From Candidatus Geothrix odensensis (GTDB lineage Bacteria; Acidobacteriota; Holophagae; Holophagales; Holophagaceae): 64,000 nucleotides of DNA. Under the pieces are notes generated by a model, which ran no database searches, was not told the DNA's origin, and was given only the letters and a program-made list of their open reading frames with translations. Within the stretch, counting starts at the first letter, position 1; each line of letters starts with the position of its first letter. Of the stretch, positions 24,570 to 33,245 are shown piece by piece. The DNA is taken from assembly GCA_016714685.1 (NCBI GenBank), contig JADKCH010000011.1, positions 1-64,000 on the forward strand, in the 5' to 3' direction. A program made the translations under genes and the position numbers.

Positions 24570-26459
24570 TCACTCGATGATGGGCTCCAGGTGGTAGGGA
24601 ATGGAGATCACGACCGTCTTGGGCTTCATCAGCAGGGTGGTTTTGATGCGCCAGGCGGTCTGGTTGTGCAGGATGTTGGCCCACCAGTGGCCCGTGACGA
24701 ACTCCGGCAGGATGATGGTGATCGTGTATTCGGGCTCCACCCGGCGCATGCGGTCGAGCTCTTCGACGATGGGCTCCACGATCTTGCGGTAGGGGCTGCG
24801 GAGGGAGCGGAGGGGAATGCCCTCGCAGTAGCGGGGCCAATCCGACCTCAGCCGCTCCAGGGCCGCGCTGTCCCGGCCGTGCTCGTCGGGGAAGTCAACC
24901 GTGAGGGCCTCCACCTCACCGTGATCGGCGATGACCTTGGCATAGTTCAGGGCCTGCACCACGCCGGAGTGGATGCCGGAGACCAGCACCACCACCCGGT
25001 TCTTGCGGGGGCTGATGAAGTCGGCCCGGCTGCCGGCCAGGATCGACTTCACGCGGATGTAGTGCCGGTGGATGTTGTAGAAGCTGAACACCAGGAGGGG
25101 TAGCACCAGGACCACCACCCAGGCACCATGGCTGAACTTCGTCACCACGATGACCATCATCACGATGAGGGCGGTGACCGCGCCGGTGCCGTTGACCGCG
25201 GCCTTCAACTGCCAGCGCTTCCCGCGTTTCTTCCTCCAGTGCTGGACCATGCCGGTCTGCGAGATCGTGAAACCCATGAACACGCCCAGCGCATAGAGCG
25301 GCAGGAGGTGGTGTTCCTTGGCGTTGAAGATCCACACCAGCAGGGCGGAGAGGATGGAAAGGATGAAGATGCCGTTGGAGAAGACCAGCCGGTCCCCCTG
25401 GCTGCCGAACTGGCGGGGCAGGAAGCCGTCCCGGGCCATGATGGCGGCCAGGCTCGGGAAGCCGGCGTACGAGGTGTTCGCGGCCAGCAGCAGGATCAGC
25501 ATGGTGAAGGCCTGGACCACCAGATACGTCACGTGGGGAAGGCCGGGCCCACTCCCGAGGATGCGTCGGGTCAGCATTGAAAGCAGGGACTCGGCCCCGC
25601 CGGTGTAGGTGACGCCCAGGTGGTTCGCCAGCCAGGTGATGCCCAGGAACATGCTGCCGAGCATCAGGACCATCAGCGTCATGGTCTTCGCGGCGTTGCG
25701 GGAGGTGGGTTCCCGGAAGGCGGAAACGCCGTTGGAGGTGGCCTCCACGCCCGTGAGCGCGGTACATCCAGCCGCATAGGCCTTCATGAACACCCATACA
25801 CCAATCCACCCAGGAAAGGGCGGGGGAGCGATCTCGTGGTGCTCGGCTGCCTGCATGTTGCCCGTGAAGTACCGCCAGAAGCCCAGCCCGATGATGCCGA
25901 ACATGCAGATGACGAAGCCGTAGGTGGGAAAGGCGAAGACAGCCCCGCTCTCCTTGACGCCCCGCAGGTTCATGAGAGCCACGAAGCCAATGACCGCCAC
26001 GCCCAGAGCCACTCGGTGGGCGTCCATGGCCGGGAAGGCGCTGGTGATGGCCGTGACCCCGGCGGAGACGCTCACGGCCACCGTCAGGACGTAGTCGACC
26101 AGCAGCGAGGCCCCCGCCACCTGGGCTGGCAATTCCCCCAGGTTCTCCCGGGCGACGATATAGGCGCCGCCGCCGCTGGGATAGGCGAAGATCGTCTGGC
26201 GGTAGCTCACGGTCAGGATCACCAGCAGCAGGACGATCCCCACGGCCACGGGCCAGGACTGGCCGATGACGGCTGGACCGAAGGCCGCCAACGCCATGTA
26301 CGGCGCCAGGGCCGCCATGATCTCGCCCGTGGCGTAGGCCACCGAGGAGAGCGCGTCGGAGCTGAAGACCGCCAGGGCGATGGGATTGCTGATTCGCGCC
26401 TCGTCCCCCTCCTCATTGGCAAGGCGCCGGCCCAACAGGATTCTTCGCAGATTAGCCAT
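24570..26459 (-). CDS. APC superfamily permease, KimA-like potassium importer
   Basis: A 629-residue inner-membrane protein. Residues 1-470 show about twelve helices in APC style, beginning with SNPIALAVFSSDALSSVAYATGE, a segment shared with KimA (YdaO) and related permeases. The last 150 residues form a soluble domain with Rossmann/UspA-like strands (VVVLVSGIHSGVVQALNYA, YTITIILPEFVTGHWW). KimA of Bacillus is a proton-coupled, c-di-AMP-inhibited potassium importer of similar length. That substrate is inferred by family, not proven. No ydaO riboswitch precedes it; an EamA gene lies 18 bases upstream on the same strand. Confidence 0.8.
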   Translation of the reverse strand: MANLRRILLGRRLANEEGDEARISNPIALAVFSSDALSSVAYATGEIMAALAPYMALAAFGPAVIGQSWPVAVGIVLLLVILTVSYRQTIFAYPSGGGAYIVARENLGELPAQVAGASLLVDYVLTVAVSVSAGVTAITSAFPAMDAHRVALGVAVIGFVALMNLRGVKESGAVFAFPTYGFVICMFGIIGLGFWRYFTGNMQAAEHHEIAPPPFPGWIGVWVFMKAYAAGCTALTGVEATSNGVSAFREPTSRNAAKTMTLMVLMLGSMFLGITWLANHLGVTYTGGAESLLSMLTRRILGSGPGLPHVTYLVVQAFTMLILLLAANTSYAGFPSLAAIMARDGFLPRQFGSQGDRLVFSNGIFILSILSALLVWIFNAKEHHLLPLYALGVFMGFTISQTGMVQHWRKKRGKRWQLKAAVNGTGAVTALIVMMVIVVTKFSHGAWVVVLVLPLLVFSFYNIHRHYIRVKSILAGSRADFISPRKNRVVVLVSGIHSGVVQALNYAKVIADHGEVEALTVDFPDEHGRDSAALERLRSDWPRYCEGIPLRSLRSPYRKIVEPIVEELDRMRRVEPEYTITIILPEFVTGHWWANILHNQTAWRIKTTLLMKPKTVVISIPYHLEPIIE

Positions 26460-26477
26460 GGTTGATAGATTCCTGGT

Positions 26478-26888
26478 TCATCGGGCCATGAGCCACAGGC
26501 CGGAAAGCGTGGCGGCGAGGCCCAGCAGCTTGGAGGGCTGGAGCTGTTCGCGGAAGAGGATGAAGGCCAGCAGGGCCACCAGCACGAAGTTGGCGTTCAT
26601 GATGCCCACGGCCAAGGCGGCCTTGGCGCCGCGGGCGAAGCTTTCGTTCAAGAGGATCAGGGCCAACGCGGTGAAGAGGCCCGCCCCCAGGCCCCAGGCC
26701 ACGCCGCCGGTGGATCCCGCCGGGCGGCCGCGCCAGAGCCAATAGCCCAGAGCCACCGGCACCTCGCCCAGCACCACCCAGAAGAGCACCGAGGCCGGCT
26801 CCAGGCCGCGCTGGCCCGCCGCCTTCATTCCCAGATTGGCTAGGCCCATGAAGCCCATCGCCGCCAACGCCCAGCCCAACCACGCCAT
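26478..26888 (-). CDS. Small EamA/DMT family membrane protein
   Basis: A 136-residue protein with four to five hydrophobic helices, the size of a single EamA repeat. Landmarks are FMGLANLGMKAAG, a basic inter-helix loop, and ILFREQLQPSKLLGLAATLSGLWLM at the end, the usual EamA repeat terminus. Half-size DMT transporters work as dimers; substrate unknown. The frame opens upstream to 27065 over the neighbouring gene, but ATG 26888 gives a proper membrane N-terminus. It lies between a damaged Rossmann-fold gene and the KimA-like gene. Confidence 0.77.
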   Translation of the reverse strand: MAWLGWALAAMGFMGLANLGMKAAGQRGLEPASVLFWVVLGEVPVALGYWLWRGRPAGSTGGVAWGLGAGLFTALALILLNESFARGAKAALAVGIMNANFVLVALLAFILFREQLQPSKLLGLAATLSGLWLMAR

Positions 26889-26913
26889 ACCCGACACACT
26901 CCAAGGGAACCCA

Positions 26914-27874
26914 TTATGGCTGTTGCGGCAGGCTGTGGGGACAAGGGTTGACAGACGCCACAGCCCCCCACCCCGGTCGCCGCGCCACCAGGGCCTCGAT
27001 GAGGTGGCGCTGCCCCGGGGCCACGGGCCATAGCCAGCGCTCCCGGCGTACCACCTCGCGCCCACCCGCGGTCAGCAGCGGGGGCAGTTCGAGGCCCGCC
27101 AGCGCGTCGCTGGCTTCGATGGGCGCGCCCTCTGAGGTCAGCTGGCGGCCCCAGGCCTCCTCCCAGGGGCCCAGCTCCAATCCGCCCCCGCTGAAGATCA
27201 CGGCCCGGTCATGCACGAGCCAGAGGTCCGCCCCGCTCTCGGCCAGCACCTCGAGGAAGGCCCGGAGGACCTGGCCGGTCCAGGCCTCCAGGGCCGTGGC
27301 AAGGGGGTCGGGGCGGTCCGGATCCGCCTCCCAGGGCGGCCGGAGGAAGGCGCTTTCCACCAGGCGTTCGGCGACCACGCCGAACTGGCCCATGACATTG
27401 GCCACCAGGATGGTGCCCGGGCGATGGGCCGCGATCCAGGCCCGCAGGGGCGCCGGATCCGGCCGCTGGGAGGGCAGAAGCCCCGCCAGGCGCAGGGCGG
27501 CCACCTCGGGATCCCGGCGCCGGCCCGTCCAGGATTCCCGGGCCGCGCGACGGGCCGTGGCCTCCAGCTCTGCCAGACCGCCCGTCAGGTCCGCGAAGAC
27601 CCAGGGGGCCCAGCGGCGGTGGCGCAGGGCCGTCCAGGCCCGGCTCCAGGGATCCGCGTCCCAGCCCGTGGTGTCGGGGGGGCGCCAGGGCCCAGGGCAC
27701 CTCCAGGCCCGAGCCCGCCCCCAGGATGAGCACGGGCCTGGAGGGATCCGCCGCCTGGAGGCCCTCGCCCAGGAAGGCCCGCACCCGCGCCAGGTGCTCG
27801 CCCCAGGCGGAGCGGTCCCGGGCCAGGAAGGCCCACTGTTCCCGGCGCAGCAACCTGGAAAGCGGTTTGGACAT
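26914..27874 (-). CDS. Uncharacterised Rossmann-fold (SAM-methyltransferase-like) protein, frame interrupted
   Basis: Two frames together encode one protein. The first (from ATG 27874) has VLILGAGSGLEVPWALAPP, a methyltransferase-like motif I. At a seven-G run (27676-27682) it shifts to the frame that continues PDTTGWDADPWSRAW and reaches the stop at 26914. Removing one base gives 960 bases, 319 residues. The second half contains ILVANVMGQFGVVAERL and DLWLVHDRAVIFSGGG, consistent with strands of the same fold. Function not recognised. The break resembles those in yidC and mnmE and may be a base-call error. It is divergent from lipA by 42 bases. Confidence 0.65.
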
Positions 27875-27916
27875 TCCCCGATCCTACGGGAAACTGGAGC
27901 TTCGCAAGGAGGCCTG

Positions 27917-28843
27917 GTGCCCCGTTTCTCAAAGCGCGTCGGCCGCGAAGTGCTGGCAGGCCACCCCCGCCTCCCCGAGTGGATCACCAAGGAGCGGGTG
28001 AGCCTCGCCGACCTGCACGGCATGAAGCGCGACCTGCGGGACTCGCACCTGCACACGGTCTGCGAAGAGGCCCGCTGCCCCAACCGCACCCACTGCTTCA
28101 CGAACGGCACCGCCACCTTCCTCCTCATGGGCGATGTCTGCACCCGGGCCTGCGGGTTCTGCAGCATCCAGAGCGGCAAGCCGAGGGGCCTGGATCCCGA
28201 CGAGCCCCGTGAGACCGCCGAGCGCGTGGCGGCCATGCAGCTGCGCTTCGCGGTGCTCACCTCCGTGAACCGGGATGACCTGCCGGACGGCGGCGCCGCC
28301 CACTTCGCCGAGACCGTGCTGGCCATCAAGCGCCGCAATCCCGCCGTGGGCGTGGAGGTGCTGGTGCCCGACTTCCTGGGCGACCTCGACGCCGTGGCGC
28401 GGGTGGTGGCCTCCGGACCCGCCGTGTTCAACCACAACACCGAGACCGTGCCCAGCCTCTACTCCGAGGTGCGACCTGCGGGCCGGTTCGAGCGCAGCCT
28501 TGCGGTGCTGCGCCACGCCAAGGACCTGGGCACCTCGCTCTATGGGGCGGCCTTCCGCACCAAGAGCGGCCTCATGCTCGGGCTTGGCGAAACCGAGGCC
28601 GAGCTGCTGACCACCTTCGAGGCCCTGGCCGCGAATGGCGTGGACATCCTCACCCTGGGCCAGTACCTGCGTCCCACCCGCCACCAGCTGCCCGTGAAGC
28701 GCTACCTGCATCCGGACGAGTTCGCCGCCCTGGGCCAGCAGGCCAAGGCCTTCGGCTTCACCACCGTCTATGCCGGCCCCCTTGTGCGTTCCAGCTTCAA
28801 TGCCCACGAAGTGGCGGCGTTTGAGGGCATCAGCATCGCCTAG
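27917..28843 (+). CDS. lipA: Lipoyl synthase
   Basis: A 308-residue radical SAM enzyme inserting two sulfurs into octanoyl groups on lipoyl domains. Both clusters are visible: the auxiliary cluster cysteines Cys49, Cys54 and Cys60, and the radical SAM set Cys75, Cys79 and Cys82 in CTRACGFC. VTSVNRDDLPDGGA (here LTSVNRDDLPDGG) and NHNTETVPSLY are family hallmarks. The start is GTG 27917 with an excellent AAGGAGG four bases upstream; a much longer open frame to 26948 is antisense to the neighbouring gene. Its stop shares CTAG with the convergent PH-domain gene. No lipB is adjacent. Confidence 0.95.
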   Translation: MPRFSKRVGREVLAGHPRLPEWITKERVSLADLHGMKRDLRDSHLHTVCEEARCPNRTHCFTNGTATFLLMGDVCTRACGFCSIQSGKPRGLDPDEPRETAERVAAMQLRFAVLTSVNRDDLPDGGAAHFAETVLAIKRRNPAVGVEVLVPDFLGDLDAVARVVASGPAVFNHNTETVPSLYSEVRPAGRFERSLAVLRHAKDLGTSLYGAAFRTKSGLMLGLGETEAELLTTFEALAANGVDILTLGQYLRPTRHQLPVKRYLHPDEFAALGQQAKAFGFTTVYAGPLVRSSFNAHEVAAFEGISIA

Positions 28844-29589
28844 GGTGAGAGCCTTTTCGCAAGGCCGCGCGCGGCCGCGGCGGCCTCCCGGGCGGCAGTG
28901 GCGAGGTCAGGGGTGGCGCCCTGGGGCTGGGCATCTCCGGGATTACCCAGGCCACCGTCCCGGTAGCGCTTCATCTGCGCGAGGATGTGGTTCCGCACCC
29001 CCGCGGCATCCCCCAATCCCTTCAGGCTGCCTTCGTGCAGGGAGGGTGGCTGTCCCGGTTGCTCGCGGCTGGCCTCCCCGCCACCGGCGGTGCGAAGCAC
29101 CAGGTCCGAGATGCCGAACAGGCGCTGCAGGGGCCCTTGGCGCACATCGAGGTTCTGGATGTTCGCCAGGGTGAAGGTCTGCTCCCGGAAATTCCAGATG
29201 CCCTCCTGGATGCGGACGCAGCGCTCGGTGAGCACATAGAAGCGGCATTCATAGTCCCAGCGGAGGGCCAGGAAGCTGAAGGGCAGCTGGACCAGGAAAC
29301 TCAGCACCGCGAAAGTCTCCAGCGCCACGAAGAGTGACGGCGCTTGACGCACCAGGGCGGCGGCCCTGGGTGGGGCTGGGTGCGAGAGCAGGGCATGGAG
29401 GACCAGGAGGCCCACCACCAGGCCCAGAGCCGCGACCCCTTGGCGCAGGATCCAGGCCCACAGGCGCAGTCGGTAGTAGGCGGCATCCGCTCGGAAGACC
29501 GTGCTGGTGGCCTCCTCGCCCGGGGGAAGGTGGGGAGCGGCCGGGATTCGGAGCAGGACCAGAAGGCGCTGGCGCAGGGCTTCGATCAT
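28840..29589 (-). CDS. Membrane protein with bacterial PH domain (bPH2/DUF304)
   Basis: A 249-residue protein. Two hydrophobic helices (about 47-70 and 90-110) precede a bPH2 domain starting with FYVLTERCVRIQEGIWN and TFTLANIQNLDVRQG, the usual YdbT/YdbS-type strands. The C-terminal 70 residues are Ala/Gly-rich and probably soluble. It is translationally coupled (ATGA, 29586-29589) to a second PH-domain gene, a YdbS/YdbT-like arrangement. Function is not established in such pairs. Confidence 0.77.
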   Translation of the reverse strand: MIEALRQRLLVLLRIPAAPHLPPGEEATSTVFRADAAYYRLRLWAWILRQGVAALGLVVGLLVLHALLSHPAPPRAAALVRQAPSLFVALETFAVLSFLVQLPFSFLALRWDYECRFYVLTERCVRIQEGIWNFREQTFTLANIQNLDVRQGPLQRLFGISDLVLRTAGGGEASREQPGQPPSLHEGSLKGLGDAAGVRNHILAQMKRYRDGGLGNPGDAQPQGATPDLATAAREAAAAARGLAKRLSP

Positions 29590-30086
29590 GGCCGCGCTTC
29601 CATCGCTTTCTGCAGCTCCCCCAGGGCCCTCGTCAGCTCCTGGACCGCGGCCGTGGTGCTATCTCCGGCCTCCGGTGAATCTACGGCCAGGGGGCTGGCG
29701 GCCCCCCGCATGCGGGCGTACAGGAAGTCCCTCACCCCTTCATGATCGGGCAGCCCCTCCAGCACCATCTCGGCGCCGGCCTTGCCGCTGGCGGTCTGGA
29801 TCTGGATCCGGGCCAGCCCCAGGAAGCGCTCCAGGACATGACTCACCAGGTGGATGTCCTGGATGCGCGCATAGGTGAGGTGAATCTCCCGTCGGAAGAG
29901 GATCCCCCAGGCCATGGAAATGCCTTCGGCATCGAAGCGGTACCGCAGCGTGTGGTAGCGGAAGTAGTAGTACACCGCCAGGAAGGGGAAGGCCGGAACC
30001 GCCAGCAGGGCCTGCAACAGGTAGATGGTCAGCAGGCGGGGAACAGGGCGCAGCTCCTGGCCCATGGGCACGGCGGGCTTGGTCAT
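29586..30086 (-). CDS. bPH2 domain membrane protein
   Basis: A 166-residue protein with one hydrophobic region (about 18-42) and a bPH2 domain: YRFDAEGISMAWGILFRREIHLTYARIQDI, split here by eye into strands, followed by LGLARIQIQTASGKAGAEMVLEG. It is the first gene of a two-gene PH pair; the partner starts within its stop codon. ATG 30086 has GAGG about five bases upstream; a longer frame to 30398 overlaps the ferredoxin gene. Role unknown, probably envelope-related. Confidence 0.77.
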   Translation of the reverse strand: MTKPAVPMGQELRPVPRLLTIYLLQALLAVPAFPFLAVYYYFRYHTLRYRFDAEGISMAWGILFRREIHLTYARIQDIHLVSHVLERFLGLARIQIQTASGKAGAEMVLEGLPDHEGVRDFLYARMRGAASPLAVDSPEAGDSTTAAVQELTRALGELQKAMEARP

Positions 30087-30175
30087 GGGAACCTCCCCCA
30101 CATCCTGCCTGAATTTCGAAAAAACGCTCCCCCGCAAGAGCTGGCGGGCCAGGACGCCGCCCCGCCTACACCGCT

Positions 30176-30823
30176 CTACCCTCGTCGCGGGTCCACGATG
30201 ATCGCCGCCGGCTCTGCGGGGCACGCGAAGACGCAGAGCCCGCAGCCGGTGCAGACCTCGGCCTCCACCACGGGGTGGCCGATGCTCTCGCCTTCGGCGG
30301 GGGGCGCGATGCGGATGGCCTCCTCGGGGTAGGGGCAGCGGTCCACGCAGATGCGGCAGGCGCGGGGTTCGCGTTCCAGGGTGCCCCAGGTGACGCACTG
30401 GCTTGGCTTCACGCGGGCGGTGCCCATGCGGACGGCCCTGGGGCCCTCGAGCTCAGCGCCATCGGCCTTCTTGAGGGTCGGCCAGACCAGGGCGCCGTCA
30501 TCGCAGACGGTGATGCAGGGCAGCGTGGTGCAGAGGAAGCAGGGGACGCTGCGAGGGTCGATGTAGGGCGTCTTCAGGGCCAGCCCCGCCGAGGGCGCCG
30601 CCACCAGGATGGCGTTCTCGGGACAGGCGCGCATGCAGAGATCGCAGCGGGTGCACTTGGTCAGGAACTCGAACTCGTCCAGGGCCCCGGGCGGCCGCAG
30701 CAGCTTGGGGCCCAGGCCCGTCACCGCGTCCTCGACGCGGTTGGCCACGAAGCCGGCGAACAGGGTCCCCAGGGACTTGAAGAAGTCCCCGCGCTCCTGG
30801 GGTTCGTCCAGCTTCTTGGCCAC
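30176..30823 (-). CDS. Four-cluster ferredoxin-type protein (NapG/MauN-like)
   Basis: A 215-residue iron-sulfur protein. Four cysteine groups suggest four [4Fe-4S] clusters: CTRCDLCMRACPE, CFLCTTLPCITVC, CRICVDRCPYPEEA and CTGCGLCVFACP. This order and spacing resembles NapG/NapH-type electron-transfer ferredoxins. No twin-arginine signal is visible, so it is probably cytoplasmic. The start is GTG 30823 with AGGA six bases upstream, 8 bases after the stop of the ASADH-like gene. Its partner reductase is not in the window; its place after purB and the ASADH-like gene is unexplained. Confidence 0.83.
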   Translation of the reverse strand: MAKKLDEPQERGDFFKSLGTLFAGFVANRVEDAVTGLGPKLLRPPGALDEFEFLTKCTRCDLCMRACPENAILVAAPSAGLALKTPYIDPRSVPCFLCTTLPCITVCDDGALVWPTLKKADGAELEGPRAVRMGTARVKPSQCVTWGTLEREPRACRICVDRCPYPEEAIRIAPPAEGESIGHPVVEAEVCTGCGLCVFACPAEPAAIIVDPRRG

Positions 30824-30831
30824 GGGGCGTC

Positions 30832-31659
30832 CTACATCAAACCCAGCACTCGCATGGTGGGCCGCAGCACGCCCCAGAGCACGGGGTCGAAGCCCAGGGT
30901 GAGGACGGCCGCCTTCCCATCGCTGGTCAGGTCCATGTGCGCGAGGAGCTCGGGGCTGATGGCCACGTCGCGGGAGCTGGGCGCGGCGTCCACCCACTTC
31001 ACGCCGGCGGGGGCCTCCTTCTTGGCCAAGGACTGTCCGTCCAGGGCGCGCACCTGCAGGATCAGCAGGTCGCCGTGGAAGGAGGGCACGCGGATCTCCA
31101 TGAGCCGGCCCTTGCCCACGGCGGGGGTCACGGGCACCACCTCGAAGGCCTGCCGGTAGCCCAGCTTCTTCAGCTCCGGGTCCTCGCCGTTGAGCACGGC
31201 CAGGGTCTGCTCCACGAGGCCCTCCAGGCCCCGGTCCCCCATCCAGGCCACGGAGCGAAGGTGCGTCCCGCCCACCTCGCCCAGGCCTTCCAGCAGGCTG
31301 GGCAGCAGGGCCAGCACCTGCTCCAGGGCCGGGCGCCCGCGCAGGGACTTGACACCCTGGGGCCAGGACCCGGCCAGGGGCATGGGGTCGATGCGCGCCT
31401 CGGGCTCGGCCCGCAGATCCAGGATGCGGCCCGGGAAGCCCTCCAGCAGCTCGAAGTCCGGCGTATCCGCCAGCAGGACGGCGTCGAGCCCCTCCAGGAG
31501 CAGCTTGCTGGGCGCGAAGACCACCAGGTCGCCGACCTCCTCCTCCACGGTCAGGGCACCGATGGAGAGGGGCACCACGGAGGCCTCGCGGGCCTCCAGG
31601 GCGTTGACGAGCTCGCGCCCCAGGAGCGTCTGGGCGCCGATGACGGCAAGTTTCAGCAT
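30832..31659 (-). CDS. Aspartate-semialdehyde dehydrogenase-like protein (Usg-like)
   Basis: A 275-residue protein with an N-terminal nucleotide-binding loop, AVIGAQTLLGRELVNALE, and an ASADH-type dimerisation domain (RLMEIRVPSFHGDLLILQV). It lacks the active-site cysteine motif NANC that the asd gene at 9667-10722 has, so it is probably not a functional ASADH. Usg-like paralogues of this kind are known but of unclear role. ATG 31659 has AAAGG six bases upstream. It follows purB by 16 bases and precedes the ferredoxin gene by 8. Confidence 0.75.
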   Translation of the reverse strand: MLKLAVIGAQTLLGRELVNALEAREASVVPLSIGALTVEEEVGDLVVFAPSKLLLEGLDAVLLADTPDFELLEGFPGRILDLRAEPEARIDPMPLAGSWPQGVKSLRGRPALEQVLALLPSLLEGLGEVGGTHLRSVAWMGDRGLEGLVEQTLAVLNGEDPELKKLGYRQAFEVVPVTPAVGKGRLMEIRVPSFHGDLLILQVRALDGQSLAKKEAPAGVKWVDAAPSSRDVAISPELLAHMDLTSDGKAAVLTLGFDPVLWGVLRPTMRVLGLM

Positions 31660-31675
31660 GGAATACCTTTCGATC

Positions 31676-33127
31676 TCAGACGCGGATGGCGGCTTCGCCC
31701 GCCGGGACATGGTCCTTCAGGGCCTCGGCCACGGGGCCGGCCAGGAACTGGCGGACCTGCTCCCCGGCCCGGCCCGTGAACCGGGCGGCATCCAGGAGGG
31801 CGGCCAACTCAGCCTCGTTCATGGCCCAAGAGGGATCCGCCGCCAGCAGGGAGAGCAGCTCGTTGGGACGCCCCTCCTGCTTGATGCGACGCCCGGCCTC
31901 CAGAGAGGCCACGCGGAAGGCCTCGTGCAGATCCTGGCGGTCCCCGCCGCGCTTCACGCCCTCCATGAGCATCACCTCGGCGGCCATGAAGGGCAGCTCA
32001 CTCATGAGGCGGGCCTCGATCATCTTGGGATTCACCACCAGGCCCGAGGCCACGTTCTTGAGCAGCACCAGGATGGCGTCCACCGCCAGCAGGCCCTGGC
32101 TGATGGTGAGGCGGCGGTGGGCCGAGTCATCCAGCGTGCGCTCCATCCACTGGGTGGCCGTGGTCTGGTAGCTGCTGGGCATGAGCCCCAGGACGAAACG
32201 GGCCAGGCTGTTGATGCGCTCGCTGCGCATGGGATTGCGCTTGTAGGGCATGGCCGACGAGCCGATCTGCTTGGTCTCGAAGGGCTCCTCCACCTCTTTC
32301 AGGTGCTGGAGCAGGCGCAGGTCGCAGGCGAACTTGGAGGCCGAGGCCGCGAGGCCGCAGAGCACCTGCCCGACGCGGTCCTCCAGCTTGCGCGTGGCGG
32401 TCTGGCCGCAGACGGGGATGGCGGGGAAGCTCACCTTGGCACAGAAGCGCCGCTCCAGCTCCTCCACCTTGGCCCCATCCCCTTCGAACAATTCCAGGAA
32501 GGTGGCCTGGGTGCCGGTCACGCCCTTCACGCCGCGGACGGGGGTGGTGCCGATGACATGGTCCAGGTCCTCCAGGTCGAGAAGGAGATCCTGCAGCCAC
32601 AGACAGGCGCGCTTGCCCACGGTGGTGGGCTGGGCTGGCTGGAAGTGGGTGAAGCCCAGGGTCGGCTGGTCCTGCCACTGGGCCGCGAAGGCCGCCAGGG
32701 CGGCAATCACGTCCTGCAGGCGACGGCGCAGCAGCTGCAGCGCCTCCTGGGTGATCAGCAGGTCGCCGTTGTCCGTGACGAAGCAGCTGGTGGCCCCCAG
32801 GTGGATGATGGGCCGCGCGCCGGGCGCCTGCTCACCCCAGGCGTGGATGGCGGCCATCACGTCGTGGCGCAGGGCGGCTTCGTGGCGGGCGATGGCGTCG
32901 AAATCCACGTCGTCCTGAGTGGCCTTCAGCTCAGCGATCTGCGCGGCCGTCACAGGCAGGCCCAGCTCTGATTCGGATTCGGCCAGGGCGATCCACAGGC
33001 GTCGCCACACGCGCTGGCGGTAGAGGGGCGAGAGCAGGCGCACCATGGCCTTGCTGGCGTAGCGGCTGGCCAGGGGATGCTCGAAGCGCTCCAGTTCGGG
33101 ACCATCGTGGGGCGGCAGGAAGGGCAT
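31676..33127 (-). CDS. purB: Adenylosuccinate lyase
   Basis: A 483-residue lyase of the fumarase/aspartase superfamily, cleaving SAICAR and adenylosuccinate to release fumarate in purine synthesis. The superfamily signature reads GSSAMPYKRNPMRSER. HLGATSCFVTDNGD and FTHFQPAQPTTVGKR supply the other active-site regions. Its length and sequence style are closer to the eukaryotic/bacteroidetes-like long form than to B. subtilis PurB (about 430). ATG 33127 has GGAG five bases upstream; it is divergent from glyA. Confidence 0.93.
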   Translation of the reverse strand: MPFLPPHDGPELERFEHPLASRYASKAMVRLLSPLYRQRVWRRLWIALAESESELGLPVTAAQIAELKATQDDVDFDAIARHEAALRHDVMAAIHAWGEQAPGARPIIHLGATSCFVTDNGDLLITQEALQLLRRRLQDVIAALAAFAAQWQDQPTLGFTHFQPAQPTTVGKRACLWLQDLLLDLEDLDHVIGTTPVRGVKGVTGTQATFLELFEGDGAKVEELERRFCAKVSFPAIPVCGQTATRKLEDRVGQVLCGLAASASKFACDLRLLQHLKEVEEPFETKQIGSSAMPYKRNPMRSERINSLARFVLGLMPSSYQTTATQWMERTLDDSAHRRLTISQGLLAVDAILVLLKNVASGLVVNPKMIEARLMSELPFMAAEVMLMEGVKRGGDRQDLHEAFRVASLEAGRRIKQEGRPNELLSLLAADPSWAMNEAELAALLDAARFTGRAGEQVRQFLAGPVAEALKDHVPAGEAAIRV

Positions 33128-33245
33128 GAGAACTCCGGCCCACCAGTGTCTCACACGCCGCCGACCTGTGATCCCGCTCACGAACAGCGCGCCCCGCAAA
33201 GCCGCCCAGCCGCTAGGATAGGGGCATCACCCGGGAGCCCCCGCC

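Noticed and set aside
26460..26477. c-di-AMP (ydaO) riboswitch before the KimA-like gene
   Set aside because: Only 18 bases separate it from the upstream EamA gene, and no aptamer-like blocks were seen there.
33128..33245. Glycine riboswitch before glyA
   Set aside because: The 118-base divergent gap is too short for the tandem form and shows none of the expected conserved blocks.
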